DNA from: Ceratobasidium sp. AG-K
Lineage: Eukaryota > Basidiomycota > Agaricomycetes > Cantharellales > Ceratobasidiaceae
Reading direction: 5' to 3'
DNA: 64,000 nucleotides
Assembly (NCBI GenBank): GCA_037039685.1
Contig: JAWNGF010000001.1
Span: forward strand, 7,068,001 to 7,132,000
Shown: in pieces, positions 35,449 to 46,125 of the stretch
How the letters are laid out: the number at the start of each line of letters is the position of its first letter
Position numbering within the stretch: position 1 is the stretch's first letter
Made by a program: the position numbers and the translations under genes
Notes under the pieces: generated by a model
Told to the model about the DNA's origin: nothing
What the model saw: the letters and a program-made list of their open reading frames with translations, nothing else
Databases searched by the model: none

Positions 35449-36996
35449 TATCTGTTGTACAAGGTGCGTTTGCTATACTATCTTCGTGTTTGTGTGTTGA
35501 ACATTAAACGCTAGCTGATTTACCTTGGAGAGCCATTTAATATCCCGAGCAGCCATCTATACCTTTAATTCAACTTTCCCTCCGCACTCGCCTATAGTTC
35601 GCCCACAATAATATGAACACACTTGGCAGCAATGCAGTATCCTCATTTTGAATTTTGGGGATTATTTTAATACCTTGCACTCTATCATTCGCGTGTGACA
35701 GACGTGGTGGCATCAAACAACCACCGACCAAGTTGGAGAGTTGGCCAGTGGGACCTCCTGGTATTGCTTGTTGTAATGTTGAGCGACTTGACGTGCCGGA
35801 CACTTAGCTAGACATTGTATTTACTGGTTTCCGAATTATTCAGCACAGAAGGCGTCGAGAACACTCTTGAGGACCTTGCACATTACTCAGTGCTGTATGG
35901 GGGTAAGGACAAAAAGCAGCAGGATGGGTGAGACGCAATAATCTTTCGGGTCTAGAGGCATTCTATTTCGATTGAACACCGGAGTTTCGTGAAATAATTC
36001 ATAGGAAACAGGGGGGGATAGGTGTATAAGTGGTACAGAGTGAAACCGCAGTGATCAAGGACTTGTAGACAACACACCCTTGCAGTATGTAACGTGTTGG
36101 TGCAGACTTGGGGCCTGCTCTTGCTCTTTTGCCGTCGTCCTCCGCCGCTCGTTGGGACGTTATTATGCGATATGACTGTACCGGTGATAAACCATTAATC
36201 ACCGCGCCTATACGTTCATTTCACTTGCGAACGGGCCAATCCGATTATCTCTCACATATGGTAAAGTACGATGAGCTGCCTGGTCGAGTTTGGAGCTCGA
36301 CATCACCCAAACTTTCCCGCTCCCTTGAGTTCCTGCCGGGCCGAGTACGCCGGCTTTCTTGGTCTATGTCCCTCAACCTCTTTACTGTCTCGTAGGATGG
36401 GATTCGTCGGGTTCGATGGATTCATTTAGAACGTCGCATAAAATTCCAGAATCTAAAATAACATCGACCACGTAGATGGTACAAGTTGTGCTATTGGACG
36501 TGCTATATATGCGCGTCAGGTCATGATAGCGCTTGTGAAAAGAAGCCTTGCGGTCATATGTCTCCGGGGTAAAGAAGTTCGCCTCAGTCTCGGCGCATGC
36601 GCAACCAAGTGTGCTCTGTTCGAGAGTGGGGGATATTTTCTGGTGGTGTTCTAATACAAACCAATGACGAGCAGGCCGACGAGGACAGGTTGGCAGTGTG
36701 AGGCGCCGGCGATGTAAGCGCCGACACATTCCCGCAGCCGGAATCGGAAGGAGACGTCCGATGGGGAAACCGAGGAGCGCCGTCCACAGCTGCTCAGAAC
36801 TTGGTCGACCACAAGACTCGCCGAAGGCGCGATTCAGGGTGATTGAAGCTGATTGTAAGCATTTCCATCTCACTGCATGAGCTGGCTAAGCGAGCGCAGC
36901 ACCTGATCATCTCGGCTCCTCCCACAGCTCCTCGTCCACAAGCGCTTTTCTACTCTCTGGACGGCACGACCACGCCTAATCGCATCCAACGTTGTC
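35449..36996. other. Intergenic stretch with unresolved ORFs
   Basis: It holds the 3' UTR of the coiled-coil gene (AT-rich to about 35,830) and possibly the missing first exon of the next gene. A 163-codon minus-strand frame at 36382-36873 lacks an ATG at its start and has no motif, so I did not call it. Confidence 0.4.
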
Positions 36997-38492
36997 ATGC
37001 GTAGGTCGAGGATCCCCAAGCGAGAGATTTCAAAACGCGCAGGGCCGGCTTGTACTGCCGGTGCCCCGACGTGGTGGAATAATGCCCAAGGGCTCAGTCC
37101 TTGGTACGTAAAATACCCCCTCGTTGAGGCCTCGACGGACTGCTAAACCTCAACCCTAGCGATGTTTACCAGGCGATCCTGGACAAATGTGGTTGTAAGT
37201 CACCTCGACATGTTTATTATTCGGAGCTCATGATGACGTTGAACTAATTGCAGTCGTTGCACCAACACTCACGGGTGCCGAGGCTTATTTTCCCGTATCA
37301 CAGGCCGAGTCCTGTATGTGCAACACAATCAGTACGCGTTCTCTACAGCCGCCTTGCTGCCTTGCTTACCTGATGTTCATTGCGGTCGTGATTTAGCTTA
37401 CAATATCGGGAGTGCATGCCAGGACTGCCAACGCGGGACCACAGATCAAGGAATGGCATTCTCATCATATGTGGCTGGAGGAGATTTTTGTGACACCCAA
37501 TCCATCAAGTATGTGTTCAATTGATGTTGTAAACTCACGGCTCCCGAATTAACTACATTCGCATGCACAGCCTCCCCGATTCAGCGACTCCAACAGAGGA
37601 CATACCATTGTGGGCGTATCTGGACACTTCAGCGCAGTTTTGGTGAGCCCTGGATCTCAGCGGCGAGAGTGTCGATCCACTGACCTCTGCCTGCGACACC
37701 TCGCTTCACCTCACTTGCCTGCCCACATCCTCGCGGTCGAACTTGGCCACCACTCATAGGTCCTACTGGGTCTCTCAGGAGATAGCCCTCAACTCGACAA
37801 CTACGATCCCAATGCCATCTGCGACGTCTACCCCTGTCTCCACCAACGCTCCTATGGATCCAACCCCAACTCTCACTCTTTCAGACCCAACCAGTTCCCC
37901 TACCGAAACCCCTGTACCTTCGACATCTAAATCCACCAACGCTGGTGCAATTGGAGGAGGGGTTGCTGGAGGAGTGATGTTGGTGCTGGCGGTGATTGGG
38001 TTCCTCTTATTCCTGCGGCGCCGCCGCGCCCGAGATTCACACGGCGACTCTAGTGCGGAAATGACCACTGCTGGAGGGACGGGACGAAATGGCTCTGTGT
38101 CCAGCGAGTCTAGCCTCACTGAGAGTGGCAAAGTTGCTGGATCTACCAGTCACTATACTCCACATTCGCAGATGACTCAGTTGAACCACAACGGCAGTAA
38201 GTCGGACTTCGGCTCTATTGATTTAGGCTTGACATTTGCTGTTATTTTAGGTGGAGTACACATCCCAACGCACTCGACAACTTCGGCCCTCACTACCCCT
38301 GTCGATGCCCCCCCTGTACCTGCATTGCCATATGAGTTCGCACCGTCCACCCCTGCCCGATCACTGGCTGCTTCGCCTACTCCGAGCGCCCCAGCAGTTC
38401 AAAAAGTAAAGCGTGTACCGGTCCGCTACTCCGAGGATGAACTCGCACAGGCCGAGGAAGAGGCCAAACGAGCCGCACAGCACCAATCATAA
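36997..38492 (+). CDS. Single-pass membrane protein with cysteine-rich ectodomain (SKG6-type TM)
   Basis: A surface protein of unknown ligand. The ectodomain is spread over five short exons: RAGPACTAGAPTWWNNAQGL, CDVYQAILDKCG, FVAPTLTGAEAYFPVSQAES then CMCNTI, TYNIGSACQDCQRGTTDQG, and NLPDSATPTEDIPLWAYLD. A long exon follows with SYWVSQEIALN, a Ser/Thr/Pro stalk, the membrane helix GAIGGGVAGGVMLVLAVIGF then LLFLRRRRAR, and a disordered cytosolic tail ending YSEDELAQAEEEAKRAAQHQ. The paired tryptophans and CxxC-type cysteines recur in agaricomycete relatives. The ATG at 36997 gives no signal peptide, which this design needs, so an upstream first exon (perhaps ending near 36,852) is likely missing from my model. 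Confidence 0.7.
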
Positions 38493-38792
38493 ATAGTTCC
38501 GGATATTGTCGTTTGCTTTGCTTTCTTGTTTTAGTTATTCTTGGATTATGGCACTGGAGAGTGGAGAGTGAAGTATCAAGGAACTTGTTGTGCAAAAGGA
38601 CGGGGAATGTAGTCGTGCGCCTCTCCTGGCACGCACATCATGTTGTATGTAATGTTTTTCGGCTATCTGTACGTTAAGCTGGGCTGGATGCCCCTCTCGG
38701 ACCCTTCGCGTTTCATTCCGCTTGCACTTTGAGCACTGTATAGATGTTGCTTGTCTTTTAATTCAAAACTTCTACAGTGGGTATGTATGTGG
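38493..38792. other. Tail-to-tail 3' UTR region
   Basis: Between the membrane-protein gene and the tryptophanyl-tRNA synthetase gene. T-rich after 38,500, with no coding signal. Confidence 0.45.
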
Positions 38793-40507
38793 TCAAGCCT
38801 CGGGAGTTGGGCGTGGTTTAGGAGTAGGGTCGATGCTGCGGGTCGAGTCCATGAAGAATGCCACGTCCTCATCAGTGATTGCGGCTTTGCGCTGTAACAT
38901 CGGATTCGATACACGTTCTTCGTGAATCTAGTGGAACAAACTCACCTCTTGGAACCCTTTGACGAACCCTTGGAGCGCCTGGATGCACTTGGCCTTGAGC
39001 TGGCCGGTCAGCAACGTCCCAGCCCTGTATTCTTCGGCCAGCTTGGCATATTCCTCGTCATCATCCAAGAAGAACCCGAGGTACTGATACGCAACGTCCA
39101 CATCGGGATTACCTCCCAATCGCCGATGCTCCTCCTCGGTTTCGCGCCCACCACTGAACCCGTGTTTATTGATCTTATTCTTGATCTGATTTGGGGTATC
39201 CGTCATGTAAATTGCGCTGTTCACGTTAGATGCGCTCATCTTGGAGCCGGCGCCTTGCAATGCTGGGAAGAACTTTGCGTGCAAAAGTGAGGGCTTGGGG
39301 TACCCTAGTTTGGCAGCAACGTCTCGTGTGAGGCGGAAGTACGGGTCCTGGTCAATCGCGCAAGGAATCAAGGAGGGAATGTCGCGTTGAGTACCAAATA
39401 TATGTGGGTGCGAGTTGGAGAAGGATGTAGCGGCTTGGATAGAGGCAAAGTGGATTTTGCCGATGTTGTCCCTGTGGACAGTAGGTTAGAAGAGGGAGTC
39501 ATAAAAATTAGTAAAAGCTCACGATTCAACGAATCCAAATGTTGACTTTGCTTGGCTGAGAGTAATACCTCGGGCGATCTTGACGACATTTTGATAGAAA
39601 GCACCACTATGCGCGTGGTCCGAGTCAAGGCGTGATTATCGCATTTACTCATCGCTCACCCAACATAATCAAAATCGCTGAATATGAACGTCTTCTCCCG
39701 ATTGAAACCGACGGCAATGATATCCCGAGCGTTCTTGCGGGAGAATTCTCGTACTTGGTCAACTTTGAGTTCATGCTTGAACAAGAATTTCTCGTCGTCT
39801 ATAGGGACGTTGGGATTGCATATACCGATAGTAGTAGCCACCTACCAGTGAGTTGTATCACGAGTGGGACGTCGAACACATCCTGTAACCACCTGTTCCA
39901 CAACTTAGTGGCGAAAACATCCGATTCGAGCTGACTCACTTGGTAAACATGAAGGGAATCATGTGTCCCAAATGCATACTATCACTGCTAGGTCCTCGCC
40001 CAGTGTATAAAAAGAATGGCTTCCCCTTTTCAACTCGGTCAAGTATTTGTGAGAAATCTCTAATATATTACAGAGCCTAATTTCAGCACCCATGACTCGA
40101 AAGAAAGACTATGACTCACCGATGAGAGAAGAAAGTGCCTCGACGGAGCAGAGAATGAGGTTTGTGACCAGTAATCTTTTCAAACCGCTCCAGGAGAGCT
40201 GCGTCTATGCGTCGCGTACCAAACTTGTCGATGAGTTTGTCATAGTCGATTGCAAGCACCTGGCCATCGGCAGCGACCTCGCCTTGTACGTCCCAAGGTG
40301 TGATATTCTATCAGGGAAATTATGAATTTCGTAAGATTATATGCCTAGTATCCACTTGCCTGTTCCGCGGGTTGGGGAGGAGGTGGAGGCGGCTGCGATT
40401 TGCCTTCTTCTTGGCTACGCAAGAAAGATGTTTGCCTCAAGTAATGCTAAGCTCACAATCAGTGCTTACATATTGAGATTTTTAACTCCTGCCTCTACGG
40501 ATGCCAT
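38793..40507 (-). CDS. WRS1: Tryptophan--tRNA ligase, cytoplasmic
   Basis: Charges tRNA-Trp in the cytosol; class I synthetase. The ATG at 40505-40507 begins [13 protein letters not shown], followed by a Pro-rich linker ([13 protein letters not shown]). The conserved region starts [20 protein letters not shown], then [20 protein letters not shown] and [11 protein letters not shown]. The HIGH motif appears as HLGHM near 39955-39985. Later come [55 protein letters not shown], and [15 protein letters not shown] (the KMSKS-type loop). The end is [16 protein letters not shown]. One intron (40308-40359) must be GC-AG (CAG|GCAAGT) to keep this frame. Length and domain order are normal for the eukaryotic cytosolic enzyme. 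Confidence 0.95.
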
Positions 40508-40835
40508 GTCTAGGTCGTACCTGTGAGATCTTGAAGTGCCAGCGAGGTTGTACGGGAGCGATCAGGATGGCTGGGAATAAATCACGAGGGCACGTGATGG
40601 CTCTACTTGTGCTGCTTGGCGCTAATGTGGTTGATTACAGTACCACAGCTAAATGAGGATAATTGTCCCCGAGCTTACCACAGCCGATCGGTCCAGTTGC
40701 TGTCTGTGTGGTAAAATAATGCTGTCTATTAACAGGTAATCCCATCCGTTGAACTATGCTGCATTGCTACATTGTGTAGTGGCGAGTAGTGATACGGTCG
40801 ATTAAAGTGCATGCATGAATGGGGTAAAACAATAC
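40508..40835. promoter_or_regulatory. WRS1 upstream region and MIX23 3' end
   Basis: Both neighbours read leftward. The 328 bases include a short AT-rich stretch near 40,640-40,730. No conserved element recognised. Confidence 0.4.
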
Positions 40836-41621
40836 TTAATGACCGGCGTGCGCAGAATCCCACCATTGCCTGGAACGTGTGTCCGACTTTGAAGGCTCGA
40901 AGTACTTGCATCTGGACTTGAAAGCTAAAAGAATCGTTAGTGTGTCTGTTTACTATGGGGTCAACGAACATACCATCCAATGAACGTTGACGGATGATGG
41001 TCTCCACAGTGAGCTCGTTTCGCATTTGATTCCTCTGCACAGGCTCAGTTAGCAAGGCAGTCTAGTGGCGGAAAAGTCGGGTGAGTACCTTGACCTCGTC
41101 CGTGTACAAGGACGATGCTGTACGTCGATTTTCGTCTAGTCTGGGATCTTGCCCTTCAAGAGACTTTCGTTTGGCATCCATGGATGCGTCAACTACTGTG
41201 ACGCAATAGTTTACTATTTCAGTCCTGTTTGACCAGTTGGCTGGGAGACTCTTAGTATTAGATGTGACGTGAATCAATGAGAGTGTACCCTACCTACGAG
41301 CTCTTTCCAAAAGTGCAAACAAGCTTCATCCTGCAATTGAGGGGACCCACTCCGACTGCTTCGGTGTCGGTCGATATCTCGAAATTGAGCAAGATTGCGA
41401 TTCATGCGCATAGTAACAGAGTCGTCGAGCTTCCTATACTCTTTCATAAGGTCTAAGTGAAGCTGTGTAAGTAGAAATACAGTTACTAGTGGTGCCTCGA
41501 GCGTTCGAGCCAACGTACCCTTGAATTGGGAAAGATTTTGGCATAATGAGTCTGTTACCCTCACAATTTGCGGAGGAGTGGAGGGAGCATGTATTGCTTT
41601 GGATCCTAGTTCAGGCTGCAT
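40836..41621 (-). CDS. MIX23: MIX23/Cid2-family (CCDC58) protein
   Basis: MIX23-family proteins sit in the mitochondrial intermembrane space and support protein import. The ATG at 41619-41621 begins MQPELGSKAIHAPSTPPQIV. The exons read VTDSLCQNLSQFKG, LHLDLMKEYRKLDDSVTMRM, DEACLHFWKELV, NRTEIVNYCVTVVDASMDAK, LDENRRTASSLYTDEVK, RNQMRNELTVETIIRQRSLD and AFKSRCKYFEPSKSDTRSRQ then WWDSAHAGH. The C-terminal FKSRCKYFEP-type block is the strongest family mark. It diverges from the eRF1 gene with 181 bases between starts. The assignment is by recognition of several short blocks; I did not test a CX14C pair exactly. Confidence 0.78.
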
Positions 41622-41802
41622 GTTCACTTTATTGAGTTGCGGTGTGGTGGCGATCGTCAGGGGATAGGCGCTCTGCTGACATCACTCAAGGAATATGTAA
41701 TTAATTTTGAAGCGGCTCAGATATATAACCCTCGACCACATCCACCTCGTCTTGGACCAGTCTCTTGCTCAACTACTATTGTTAAAGTAGAAGCTCGTAA
41801 TC
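41622..41802. promoter_or_regulatory. Bidirectional promoter of MIX23 and SUP45
   Basis: A 181-base gap between divergent starts, with a TATATAAC word at about 41720-41727 that could act as a TATA box for SUP45. Function inferred from layout. Confidence 0.5.
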
Positions 41803-43458
41803 ATGTCGACTCCCGAAGCCGTTGATCAAAATATCCAGGCATGTCTATTCAGGTTTCAAATTTTGAAGGTTGCGCGCTCATCCCAGTGGCTGGTGACTGC
41901 AGATGTGGAAGATGAAGAAGCTCATTCGCAGCTTGGACGCTGCGAGAGGGTGCGTTTAGTGATGCGCCAAGTAATAAGCCTGTCTCTAACACTTACTGGT
42001 ACAGTGCTGGCACATCTATGATCAGTTTGATCATCCCGCCGAAAGTACGCCAGGCTCTTTAAATGCACGGCCGTCATTCAACTCATTCACACTTCAGGAT
42101 CAAATCGCCCGCGTCAACAACACGCTAACCCAAGAGTATGGCACAGCATCCAACATCAAGTCTCGTGTCAACAGGCTGTCCGTGCTCGCGGCCATTACAT
42201 CCACCCAGCAACGTCTCAAGCTTTACAATCGAGTCCCACCCAACGGCCTTGTCCTTTTCGTCGGGACAATTTTGACAGATGAGGGAAAGGAGCGGAAGGT
42301 CGCTTTCGATTTTGAGCCTCATAAACCAATCAATACGTGAGTGCCGTCCAATTCCCAGATTTGGGACACAGTTTTTACATACATGCAGCTCCCTCTACCT
42401 TTGTGACAACAAGTTCCATACCGAGGCACTCTCCGAGCTTTTGGAATCAGATTCCAAGTTTGGTTTCATTGTGATGGACGGAAACGGCTCGCTCTTTGGC
42501 ACCCTTTCTGGAAACACTCGCGAGATTATCCATAAGTTTACGGTTGACCTACCTAAGAAGCATGGTATGCATGCCTACCCTGGTTTTAAGTAATTACAAG
42601 TATTGATCCAGAGCAATTTCCTAGGTCGTGGTGGTCAGTCCGCTTTGCGTTTCTCGCGTCTTCGTGACGAAAAGAGGCACAACTATGTCCGCAAAGTCGC
42701 CGAGCTTGCAGTCCAGCATTTCATCACCAACGACAAGGTCAACGTCGCTGGCCTTGTCCTGGCTGGAAGTGCCGATTTCAAGACCGAACTCAACCAGTCT
42801 GACATGTTTGATCCTCGTCTTGCTGCGAAGGTTATCAAAGTCGTCGACGTTAGTTATGGTGGGGAGAACGGCTTTAACCAGGCGATTGAGCTCGCGGCCG
42901 AATCTCTTTCGAATGTCAAGTTTGTTCAGGAGAAGAAGCTCATCCAAAAATACTTTGACGAGATTTCGCAGGACACGGGCAAATACTGCTTCGGTGTGGA
43001 CGACACGCTCAAGGGCCTGGAAATGGGTGCGGTGGAGACGCTGATTGTATGGGAGAACCTGGACGTAACTCGATATATCCTCCGGAACGCGGCTGGTGAA
43101 GAAATTATTGTTCATGCGTCAAAGGAGCAGGAGAAGAACCGGGAAAAGTTTATCGACAAGAGTACCGGATTGGAGATGGAACAGGCCGCGGAGCCCACGA
43201 GTCTGCTGGAGTGGTTCGCAGAGAAATACAAGGAATTTGGTGCGACACTCGAGGTACGTCTTTTGGCTTCGGGGATGTACGTGATTGACTGATTAGGACC
43301 TATAGTTTGTGAGCAACCGTAGCCAAGAAGGATCTCAAGTTCGTCAAGGGCTTTGGTGGCATCGGCGGCATTTTACGCTACAAGGTCGATTTCACCAACC
43401 TCGCGGCGTTTGACGAGATTCCGACGAGTTTTATGATTCCGATGAAGATGTCCTCTGA
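41803..43458 (+). CDS. SUP45: Eukaryotic peptide chain release factor subunit 1 (eRF1)
   Basis: Recognises all three stop codons in the ribosomal A site and triggers peptide release. The ATG at 41803 opens a short N-terminus; an intron (41839-41902, GC-AG reading preferred) joins it to [15 protein letters not shown]. Then [33 protein letters not shown] (NIKS codon-reading motif), [17 protein letters not shown] (YxCxxxF), and [14 protein letters not shown] (GGQ catalytic motif, cut by an intron just before it at about 42565-42624). Domains M and C follow with VYVVSYGG-like [40 protein letters not shown] and [18 protein letters not shown]. In the last exon the expected frame changes twice: one extra A near 43337 and one missing G near 43417. 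The normal acidic ending ([11 protein letters not shown], stop 43456-43458) is present once both are allowed for. Confidence 0.93.
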
Positions 43459-43829
43459 CTTGGGCCAAACACGCTGTGCGCCGGAGGGTGGGGAGGGGGT
43501 CTCGGGCGGAAGTTGAGGTTGGGGTCCGCTGGGACAGTGTTGGGAAGGTGCTTTGAAGGGATTTCCAACGATTCTGCCTGGGCACGTCCTCCTGAATCTT
43601 TCAGTTTGGCGGCCTAATTTTGTTTCACGTTCTGTCTAGTGCCAAAAGGGTAAGTGGATTATTTCGTCCGGTGACACGCTGCTAACGCATACATGATATA
43701 GTTGACGAAAGCAGTGATTGCTTTGTGTGTCTTGTACCTTGTTGTTTGTAAACGCTTGAACTCGAAATATATTGGATATCGAAGTATTATACATGTGGAA
43801 CCCACAAAAAATCAAGGCAGATGGGCTAT
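43459..43829. other. Tail-to-tail intergenic stretch
   Basis: Between SUP45 and the TFIIF alpha gene. T-rich in parts; no coding signal. It carries the 3' UTRs of both genes. Confidence 0.45.
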
Positions 43830-45940
43830 CTAAGCATCGGCCCAAGGCGAATTGAGTTTGATGTAGCCCTTTTGGGCCTGAGTAGAGACCTTTTTGAGCG
43901 CATCGGTCAGCCGTTTCTGGTTCTCAGGATCGTGCTTGAGCGCTCGCTTGAAGTAAGTAATGCACTCGCTTGTCTGTACAGCACCTCCCATCTTGCGCAA
44001 ATACTCGATGGTGTGTTCCTCGGTGATGACCTCGGGAAGAGGGTCGCCGTTGGGTGCGACCAGATCGTGCTTGGATTTCTTCTTCTTTTGACCAGCAGGA
44101 CCCCGTTGGGCGTGGATGGCGCGGGAGATTGGGGCGTAGGCGTGGCCCGTTTTTGAGGCGGCGTTGGTGTACCACCTCGCTCTGAAGGCCGTTCCTTGCG
44201 TTTCTTTCCTCCGCTGCCGGGGGTAGGCACGGGAGTGGATGACATGGGAGTGGTTGCACGATTGGCAGAGCCAGATGTACCCGTTGAAGGAGATTTGCGC
44301 ATCGGATGGGGAGAGGTTGCTCGCTGTGCGAGAAGAGCTGACCACCCATGGAGGGGGAGGCGTTGCGTAGCGCAGCGTTGTTGGGAGCAGTCGCGTTTTG
44401 AGACGGCTTTTGCGGCTGAGTCGGGAGTTGGGACTGCTGGGAGCCCTGCGTGGGACGAGGCGTCGATGTCCCCGACTGGCTGGGTGTACTCGGCATAACT
44501 CCAATAGCAGGGGGTTGCTCAGGTTTGTTCTCTTCCTCATCTTCTTCATCGTCCTATCGAGCAGTTGAATATTGTTATACTGGGTATTGTGGACTACCTA
44601 CCGTATCAGCATACGGGTTCTTGTCGTCGTCGCTTTCGCCTTCAGCCAACATCTTTTTCATCAATTTCTTGAGTTGGCGCCCGTCTTCAGTGTAATTCTT
44701 AGCGTCCTCGTCGTCCTCGTCGGATTCTGGCTCTACGCGCTCTGAAACCTTTCCACGGAGGTATTCACGCTTTTGACGTTCCTAGAAAATGGGAGCAAAC
44801 GGGTTCAGGCCATGGCGTTTGGGTCATCAGGCCGATTCGAACTCACCACTGCCTCTTTTTCCTCCTCATCTTGAGGCATGTCGGCAGGAACCTCTTCATC
44901 GTCCTGCACCTCGTCCTCATATTCCATTTCGTCATAGTCTCCCTCTCCACCCTGTATCGCGAGTGCCGGTTAGAACGAGTAACCTGATGGTCTGTGATGA
45001 CTCACCAGATGTGGCTTGTGATCCTCATCAGCGTAGCGCTCGCTCCCGGTGTTGACGACTTTCAGTTGCGGACGCCGCGCACTGGTTTCTCGTCTTCCTC
45101 CTCCTTCTTGGGCTTTGTACGAGCGTTGTTCTTTGCAGCTTGCATACGGGCGTGCTGAAGCCATTGGGTGTGAACAAACCACCCGTGTTTGAAAGTGGCA
45201 ACCACATACCTGGCTCTCAACACGTTCGGAGCTAACATTATTGTTCTTGGTAAAATTATAGAAGCGATGGACAGGAATGAACCGGAACTCCTTGTCGTTG
45301 CCGGGAACAGGGCAAAGAAGGCGTAGATGTGCTTGTCGTTTGCGTCAGAGTATTTGCCCGACCAGCTCTGGTTCGCAGCCAGACCTCCGCCGTTGTCCTC
45401 CAGCAACCAGTCCTTGCGGTGCTCCTTTCTAAAGGCACGCACGTCCTCCGGTATCATATGGACCTGTCGAGTTTTCTTCATGAATGCCTTCTTCTTTGCG
45501 TTTGGGTCTTCCTTTGCCTTCTTCTTTCCCTTGAGATCGTCCTCTTTCTTTACTCGAGTGCCATCCGCGTTCAGCATAACAAGCTTCCCGTCAGGCCCAA
45601 TCACAGGCTTGCCATCGGGTCCCAACATGGGCGTCAACGGCCCAGCTGTTTCCTCCACTTCGTTACGGGACTTGAAGTCTTTCCTGTTAAGCTTGACCGG
45701 CTGGGGCCACGTATTCAGGTCTAGCGGAGTGTCAATGTGCGACTGCAGCTTGAACACGTCCCATTTCTTGTCGCTATGCCTTGAAGAAATGAGCTTGAAG
45801 TCGACATAGGGACCCTGGGGGGCATCGGACGTGGCCGGAGCTGGAGTCGATGAAGTCTCGCGTTTGACCGAGGGATCTTTAGGAGGAGGTCGTCGCCGTT
45901 TGGGTTCTGGGATGGGTATTCGCTTTAGCTGACGGGACAT
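43830..45940 (-). CDS. TFG1: Transcription initiation factor IIF subunit alpha (RAP74)
   Basis: A subunit of TFIIF, which binds RNA polymerase II and helps initiation and elongation. The ATG at 45938-45940 begins MSRQLKRIPIPEPKRRRPPP. The dimerisation domain includes YVDFKLISSRHSDKKWDVFK, NTWPQPVKLNRKDF, WLLEDNGGGLAANQSWSGKY, FIPVHRFYNFTKNNNVSSER and HARMQAAKNNARTKPKK. An acidic centre (GDYDEMEYEDEVQDDEE, GRQLKKLMKKMLAEGESDDD) and a Ser/Pro/Thr linker come next. The C-terminal winged helix reads PLPEVITEEHTIEYLRKMGG and ITYFKRALKHDPENQKRLTD. To read these in order, one base appears to be missing at four places (about 45301, 45080, 44344 and 44102), so no single ORF shows the whole protein. 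Confidence 0.88.
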
Positions 45941-46125
45941 TAAGGAGCTCGGTGACGACTATCAAGACGTCGTGGAGGGAGGCAGGCCGGGAATCATGCT
46001 CCCTCCCAAGTGATCATGTGATCATTAGGACGCGCCAGATCAAAACACTGGAGCTTTGGAACTACCGCTTTGAAACTCTGAAAACTTGGCTCTCGAGGTA
46101 AATTAAATCTACCTACTCTCGAGAT
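45941..46125. promoter_or_regulatory. Bidirectional promoter of TFG1 and POP7
   Basis: A 185-base gap between divergent starts, containing a TGATCATGTGATCATTA inverted word at about 46010-46026. That dyad could be a factor-binding site. Function inferred from layout. Confidence 0.5.

Noticed and set aside
36382..36873. Minus-strand gene of 163 codons
   Set aside because: No ATG at the frame start, no motif, and it overlaps a likely first exon of the plus-strand membrane protein.
43330..43425. Programmed ribosomal frameshifting in eRF1
   Set aside because: Known programmed shifts in release factors occur in bacterial prfB, not here, and a paired +1/-1 within 90 bases fits indel errors better.
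43373..43585. Minus-strand ORF over the eRF1 3' end
   Set aside because: It is a shadow of the conserved plus-strand eRF1 C-terminus.
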